Assembly: GCA_046728175.1 (NCBI GenBank)
Contig: JBKPEA010000050.1
Location: 6,312-70,311 of the forward strand
Length of the DNA: 64,000 nt
Direction: 5' to 3'
Source: JAFAHS01 sp046728175
GTDB lineage: Bacteria > Desulfobacterota > Binatia > Binatales > Binataceae
Shown: positions 59,707 through 64,000 of the stretch, in pieces
Layout: each line of letters opens with the position of its first letter
Numbering within the stretch: position 1 is the stretch's first letter
The notes under the pieces: generated by a model
Told to the model about the DNA's origin: nothing
Databases searched by the model: none
What the model saw: the letters and a program-made list of their open reading frames with translations, nothing else
Translations under genes and position numbers: made by a program

Positions 59707-61280
59707 TGGACCGAAGCGGTTTCGAGCCCCGGGTTGGACAGATGCTTGTCCGGCACCGCGACCGCGACCTGCCGGCGTGCGCGTTGCTCAAGACGAACCT
59801 GCTCGATTTGCACGCCCGCGAGCATGCGCGCGACCGACGGCTGCATTCGCGAAAGCAGCGGCGCCGGGTAAAGGCCCATGAACAGCATCAAGGCGATGAG
59901 CGGCACCATTACCGCGATCTCTCGTCCGGTCAGGTCCCGAATCGTCGCGTTGACCGCATGCGTGATGGGTCCGAACATCACGCGCTCATAAGTCCAAAAC
60001 AGGTAGAGAGCGCCCAGTATGATGCCGCTGACCGCGAAGGCGGCGGCGGGCCACGAGCGCAGGAAGGTGCCGACCAGGATCAGAAACTCGCCGACGAACC
60101 CGTTGAGCCCCGGAAGTCCGGCCGATGACAACATCACGAACATGAAGATGCCCGCGTAGATCGGTACGCTCTTCCACAGTCCGCCGAATTCGGCGATCTC
60201 GCGCGTGGGGCGACGCAGGTACAGCATCCCGACCAGCAGGAACAGCGCGCCGGTCGATACGCCGTGATTAAGCATTTGATAAATCGCGCCGACGATCCCC
60301 TGCGGATTCAGCGCAAAGATTCCCAGCATCACGAAACCAAGGTGGCTGACCGACGAATAGGCGATCAGGCGCTTCAGGTCTGGCTGAATCATCGCGACCA
60401 GGGCACCATATACGATTCCGACCACCGCGAGCGCGAGGAACAGCGGCACCGCCTCGACCGCGATCGCAGGAAAAAGCGGGATCGCAAAGCGCACGAAGCC
60501 GTAGGTGCCCATCTTCAGCATGACTCCCGCCAGAATCACCGAGCCCGCGGTGGGCGCCTCGGTATGGGCGTCGGGCAGCCAGGTATGCACCGGCCACATC
60601 GGTACCTTGATCGCGAAGGCGAGTGCGAACCCTGCGAACAACCAGCGCGCCTCGGTCTCGGAAAGCGGAACCCGGTAGAGCAGCGGCAGGTCGAAGCTGA
60701 GCCGGCCGAATGCGTGCCGGGCCGCGAATGCCAGGTAGATGAGCGCGACCAGCATCAGCAGCGAACCGACCATCGTGAACAAGACGAACTTGATCGCCGC
60801 GTAAATCTTGCGACCGTGCCCCCAGATGCCGATCAGGAAGTACATCGGGATCAGCATCACTTCCCAGAACACGTAGAACAGGAACAGGTCGACCGCGGCC
60901 ACCACCCCGAGCAGCCCGGTCTCCAGCACCAGCAGGAAAAAACAGAACTCCCGGGGACGCGCTTCGATATCGCCCCCGGCCGAGTACAGTAAGGACAGCG
61001 AAATCAGGATCGTGGTCAGCAGGGTCAACAGCAGGCTGATCCCGTCTATCCCGAGGTGATAGGAGATGCCGAACTGAGGAATCCACGAATACTGCTCTAC
61101 GAATTGATAGCCCGGTTCCTTGGTGTCGAACGCGGCGAACAGATAAAAGCTGATCGCGAGCGGCACCAGTGAAAAGACCAACGCCGAGTTCCAGGTGGCG
61201 CGTTCGTCGTTGAGCATGAGGACGAAAATCGCGCCCAGCAGTGGAAAGAAGATCAAGGCGGTGAGTATTCCACTCTGCAT
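59703..61280 (-). CDS. nuoM: NADH-quinone oxidoreductase subunit M
   Basis: A 525-residue proton-pumping subunit with about 14 helices (YHLGIDGISLLLTLLTTILI; FAIKVPMWPVHTWLPDAHTE; KRLIAYSSVSHLGFVMLGIF). The motif PVHTWLPDAHTEAPTAGSV is a hallmark of NuoM. Its ATG overlaps the nuoL stop by one base (TGATG). It works in complex I with NuoL and NuoN. Confidence 0.95.
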   Translation of the reverse strand: MQSGILTALIFFPLLGAIFVLMLNDERATWNSALVFSLVPLAISFYLFAAFDTKEPGYQFVEQYSWIPQFGISYHLGIDGISLLLTLLTTILISLSLLYSAGGDIEARPREFCFFLLVLETGLLGVVAAVDLFLFYVFWEVMLIPMYFLIGIWGHGRKIYAAIKFVLFTMVGSLLMLVALIYLAFAARHAFGRLSFDLPLLYRVPLSETEARWLFAGFALAFAIKVPMWPVHTWLPDAHTEAPTAGSVILAGVMLKMGTYGFVRFAIPLFPAIAVEAVPLFLALAVVGIVYGALVAMIQPDLKRLIAYSSVSHLGFVMLGIFALNPQGIVGAIYQMLNHGVSTGALFLLVGMLYLRRPTREIAEFGGLWKSVPIYAGIFMFVMLSSAGLPGLNGFVGEFLILVGTFLRSWPAAAFAVSGIILGALYLFWTYERVMFGPITHAVNATIRDLTGREIAVMVPLIALMLFMGLYPAPLLSRMQPSVARMLAGVQIEQVRLEQRARRQVAVAVPDKHLSNPGLETASVQ

Positions 61281-63202
61281 CAGCGCATCACCAGGTACAG
61301 GTAGTAAGCGACTATTCCGATGACGCCCAACAGGTACACGAACGCATAGTGCTGTACGTTGCCGGTCTCGACCCGCCGCGCCGCCTCTCCGCCGCCCTCC
61401 ACCGCCAGCCCCGTTCGATTCGCGGTGCCGTCGATTACGAACTGGTCAATCCCACGATTGAGAATCTCATCGGAGATGAAGAACAGCGGACGCGTGACCA
61501 GCACATCGTAGAGCTCGTCGATGCGATATTTCTCAAGCAGCAGTTCGTACAAACCCTTCAGGCGCCCGGCGACGAGCTGCGGCAGGCCCGGCGCCCGCAG
61601 GTAGCAAACATACGCGAGCAGAATCCCGATGCCGCCGAGCCCGGTCGCAACCGCGGAGAGCGCGGCGGGCGACGCCGGAACGAGAGGCTTGAAGCCGCCC
61701 ACCACCGGTGACAGGAAGGTCGCGAAGGCATCGCCCCACAGCAATCCATCGGGCAGTCCCACCCATCCTCCGATAGTCGCAAAAACCGCCAGCACGACCA
61801 GCGGAATGGTCATGACCGCGGGCGACTCATGAAGATGAGGGAGCTTGCCTGGCGCGACTCGCGACTCGCCGAAGAAGGTCATGAAGAGAAGCCGGAACAT
61901 ATAGAAGCCGGTGATGCCGGCCGTGACCACACCCAGTAGCCAAAGCCACCAATGACCTGACTCGTAGGCACCCTCCAGAATCAGGTCCTTGGAAAAATAG
62001 CCGGAGAATCCGGGCACTGCCGTAATCGCGAGCGTCGCGATCAGCATGGTCCAGAAAGTGATCGGTAAATGCGTCCGCAGTGCGCCCATCTTGTTCATGT
62101 CCTGCTCTCCCTCCAGCGCGTGGATGATCGAACCCGCGCAAAGAAAGAGCAGCCCCTTGAAGAACGCGTGCGTCATGAGGTGGAAAATGCCAGCCGCAAA
62201 TGCCCCCGAACCTACGCCCAGGAACATGTAGCCGAGCTGGCTTATGGTGGAATAGGCGAGCACTCGCTTGATGTCGGGCTGAACGATGGCGATGGTCGCC
62301 GCAAAGAACGCGGTCAAGGCACCAATGGTCGCAACTACCAGCATGGCGTCAGGCGCGAGCATGTAAAGGAAGTTGAGCCGCGCGACCATATACACTCCCG
62401 CGGTAACCATGGTGGCGGCGTGAATCAGGGCGCTGACCGGGGTTGGGCCGACCATCGCATCCGGCAGCCAAACATAAAGCGGAATCTGCGCCGACTTGCC
62501 GGTCGCCCCCATGAACAGCAGAAGCCCGGCCGCAGTGGCGGTGCCCGTACCAATCAAATCTGCATGCGCCTGGAGGTCGGTGAAGTTCAGCGACCAGACG
62601 CCATGATGCGCGAGTGCGGAGAGGAGCGTGAAAATGCCGAGCAGGAACCCGGCATCGCCGACCCGGGTGACGATGAACGCCTTGCGTCCGTTGTAAGCGA
62701 ATTGCGGATTGGTGTACCAGAAGCCGATTAGCAGGTAGGAGCACAGACCCACCCCTTCCCAGCCGACGAACATCATCGCCAGGTTATCCGCCACAACCAG
62801 GATCAGCATCGAGAGCGCGAACAGGTTTAGATAGGTGAAGTAGCGCGCGTAATCGTCGTCGTGCGCCATGTAGCCGACCGAGTAGAGGTGAATGAAAGCG
62901 CCGACCCCACTCACGATCATCACCATCACCGCGGAAAGCGCATCGACTCTGAGACCCAGTGCGACGTGAAAACGCCCTGCCTCGAGCCAGCTCCACAGCG
63001 GGCAGATGAGCGCGCTCTCCGCCGGCCGCGTCAGCACAGCGATGAACGCCCAGGTCGCCACCGCAAAGCACAGGAACATCACTCCGGGCCCAACCAGGTT
63101 GACCGCACGGCGCCCCAGCCGCGGCCCCAGGAACAGGTTGAACAGCACGCCCACGGCGGGAAAAACCAGAATCAGCGCAAGCGCAGCAAACTCAACGTTC
63201 AT
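61280..63202 (-). CDS. nuoL: NADH-quinone oxidoreductase subunit L
   Basis: A 640-residue subunit, the largest of the antiporter-like ones, with 14 core helices (GLRVDALSAVMVMIVSGVGA; KSAQIPLYVWLPDAMVGPTP) and a long C-terminal amphipathic helix region that in NuoL runs along the membrane arm. The length is normal (about 610-650). It lies 6 bases after nuoK and overlaps nuoM by 1. Confidence 0.95.
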   Translation of the reverse strand: MNVEFAALALILVFPAVGVLFNLFLGPRLGRRAVNLVGPGVMFLCFAVATWAFIAVLTRPAESALICPLWSWLEAGRFHVALGLRVDALSAVMVMIVSGVGAFIHLYSVGYMAHDDDYARYFTYLNLFALSMLILVVADNLAMMFVGWEGVGLCSYLLIGFWYTNPQFAYNGRKAFIVTRVGDAGFLLGIFTLLSALAHHGVWSLNFTDLQAHADLIGTGTATAAGLLLFMGATGKSAQIPLYVWLPDAMVGPTPVSALIHAATMVTAGVYMVARLNFLYMLAPDAMLVVATIGALTAFFAATIAIVQPDIKRVLAYSTISQLGYMFLGVGSGAFAAGIFHLMTHAFFKGLLFLCAGSIIHALEGEQDMNKMGALRTHLPITFWTMLIATLAITAVPGFSGYFSKDLILEGAYESGHWWLWLLGVVTAGITGFYMFRLLFMTFFGESRVAPGKLPHLHESPAVMTIPLVVLAVFATIGGWVGLPDGLLWGDAFATFLSPVVGGFKPLVPASPAALSAVATGLGGIGILLAYVCYLRAPGLPQLVAGRLKGLYELLLEKYRIDELYDVLVTRPLFFISDEILNRGIDQFVIDGTANRTGLAVEGGGEAARRVETGNVQHYAFVYLLGVIGIVAYYLYLVMR

Positions 63203-63208
63203 CGGCGC

Positions 63209-63511
63209 TCACCATCTCAGCAGCGTCAGATCGTCGGCGTGAACCGTCTCGCGACTGCGGAAAATCGAAATGATTATCGCCAGGCCCACGGCCGCCTCCG
63301 CCGCGGCGACGGTCATGACAAAAAACACGATGGCCTGCCCGTCCATGGTCCCGAGCCGGCTGCCGAGCGAGATGAACGCCAGGTTGACCGCGTTGAGCAT
63401 TAGCTCGATGGACATGAACATCACGAGGATGTTGCGGCGGACCAGAAACCCTCCCACCCCGATCGCAAAAATCGCCCCGCTCAGCGCCATCAGCCAGCTT
63501 AGCTGCACCAT
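63209..63511 (-). CDS. nuoK: NADH-quinone oxidoreductase subunit K
   Basis: A 100-residue three-helix subunit (LMALSGAIFAIGVGGFLVRR; FMSIELMLNAVNLAFISLGS; FVMTVAAAEAAVGLAIIISI). The two buried Glu residues essential for quinone-coupled pumping in NuoK are present (SIELMLN and AAEAAVG). It lies 2 bases after nuoJ and 6 before nuoL. Confidence 0.96.
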   Translation of the reverse strand: MVQLSWLMALSGAIFAIGVGGFLVRRNILVMFMSIELMLNAVNLAFISLGSRLGTMDGQAIVFFVMTVAAAEAAVGLAIIISIFRSRETVHADDLTLLRW

Positions 63512-63513
63512 GG

Positions 63514-64000
63514 TCAGGCTGCCTTTTCCGGACGGGCGAGCTGCTCGGCGCGCTCCTGGATTTCGACCGCCGTGCTACGTCGCGCCAACCCGACCGCGCC
63601 TACTACCGCAACCAGGAGCAGCACCGAGGTCACTTCGAAGGCGATCAGATATTGCGAGAACAGCGCCTGTGAGAGCGCGTCGATCGAACCGTAGCCCGCT
63701 GCATTGGTGGTGGAGAACTTGACCTGCAGGCGGGCGGGTAGGGAAAAGCTCTCCAGTTCCGCGAGCAACGCGGCCACCCCGATGGCCCCGAGGAACTTGA
63801 TCAGCAGGCCCCCGGTCGACACGGTTTCCACCGGCAGATTCAGCAGCCAGATAACGAACAGGAACAGGACCATGATCGCGCCGGCATAGACGATCACCTG
63901 AAGGAAGCCGACCACGACTGCCTCTTGCCCGATGAACAGCACCGCGATGCTGATGAGGGTCAGGACCAGCGCTAGGAGGCAGTGCAGCGGGTTGCGCTGC
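63514..64000 (-). CDS. nuoJ: NADH-quinone oxidoreductase subunit J (5' end cut by window edge)
   Basis: At least 161 residues: the frame is open to the right edge, whose first codons read QRNPLHCLLALVLTLISIAV, matching the second helix of NuoJ. Then VIVYAGAIMVLFLFVIWLLN is the family signature. The N-terminal helix and start lie outside. It is the first visible gene of nuoJKLMN on the minus strand; the remaining nuo genes probably continue beyond 64000. Confidence 0.93.
   Translation of the reverse strand, partial: QRNPLHCLLALVLTLISIAVLFIGQEAVVVGFLQVIVYAGAIMVLFLFVIWLLNLPVETVSTGGLLIKFLGAIGVAALLAELESFSLPARLQVKFSTTNAAGYGSIDALSQALFSQYLIAFEVTSVLLLVAVVGAVGLARRSTAVEIQERAEQLARPEKAA

Overview
The window is about 64 kb of GC-rich bacterial chromosome with dense, mostly short-gapped genes. 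It encodes a Gram-negative envelope (HldE, KdsA, KdsB, LptA, LptC), a NuoJ-N respiratory complex I block, MurJ, a class I lysyl-tRNA synthetase and many short-chain dehydrogenases. The order rapZ-ptsN-hpf-rpoN-lptA-lptC near kdsA-pyrG-kdsB resembles deltaproteobacterial (Desulfobacterota-like) chromosomes. An uncultured lineage such as Binatota is a reasonable guess, but that is inference from gene content only. I found no rRNA, tRNA, CRISPR array, insertion sequence, integrase or phage gene.

Layout. 1-2064: end of an RpoH-like sigma factor, a CinA/MoaB-domain protein, an exported protein, and an ArsC/Spx-like thioredoxin-fold gene whose first catalytic cysteine codon is an in-frame TGA followed by a SECIS-like hairpin (probable selenoprotein). 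2161-15917: an accessory catabolic region with an amidase, LysR regulator, glutaryl-CoA-dehydrogenase-like enzyme, SDRs, VOC protein, a 4-hydroxyphenylacetate-hydroxylase-family protein, a frameshifted amidohydrolase, a GFA-fold protein, an orphan S53 propeptide and a badly decayed exported gene (7632-8681). 16150-30327: core genes hldE, murJ, hemW, lysK, a DHH phosphoesterase, HPr, metK-ahcY, a TVP38 protein, rapZ and ptsN. 30368-38973: hpf, rpoN, lptA, lptC, then a 1.1-kb break holding a nonsense-mutated nitroreductase, then kdsA-pyrG-kdsB. The expected lptB, kdsC and kdsD are absent from their usual slots.

39180-57161: a TetR-led cluster (NTF2-like protein, methyltransferase), DacC-type carboxypeptidase with a 41-codon very basic ORF overlapping its stop, TPR protein, glycosyltransferase with two flavin reductases, L,D-transpeptidase, iron-type alcohol dehydrogenase, a three-gene ABC-2 exporter, methylmalonate-semialdehyde dehydrogenase, APC permease and several small Ala/Pro/Ser-rich exported proteins. 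57382-64000: RidA-type protein and the nuoJKLMN operon, cut by the right edge.

The most interesting signal is the TGA-containing ArsC-like gene at 1714-2064. Next are the overlapping basic micro-ORF at 41267-41392, the interrupted Kdo/Lpt locus with an enlarged, internally duplicated LptA, and the isolated S53 propeptide. All family assignments were made by reading the sequence, without database searches.
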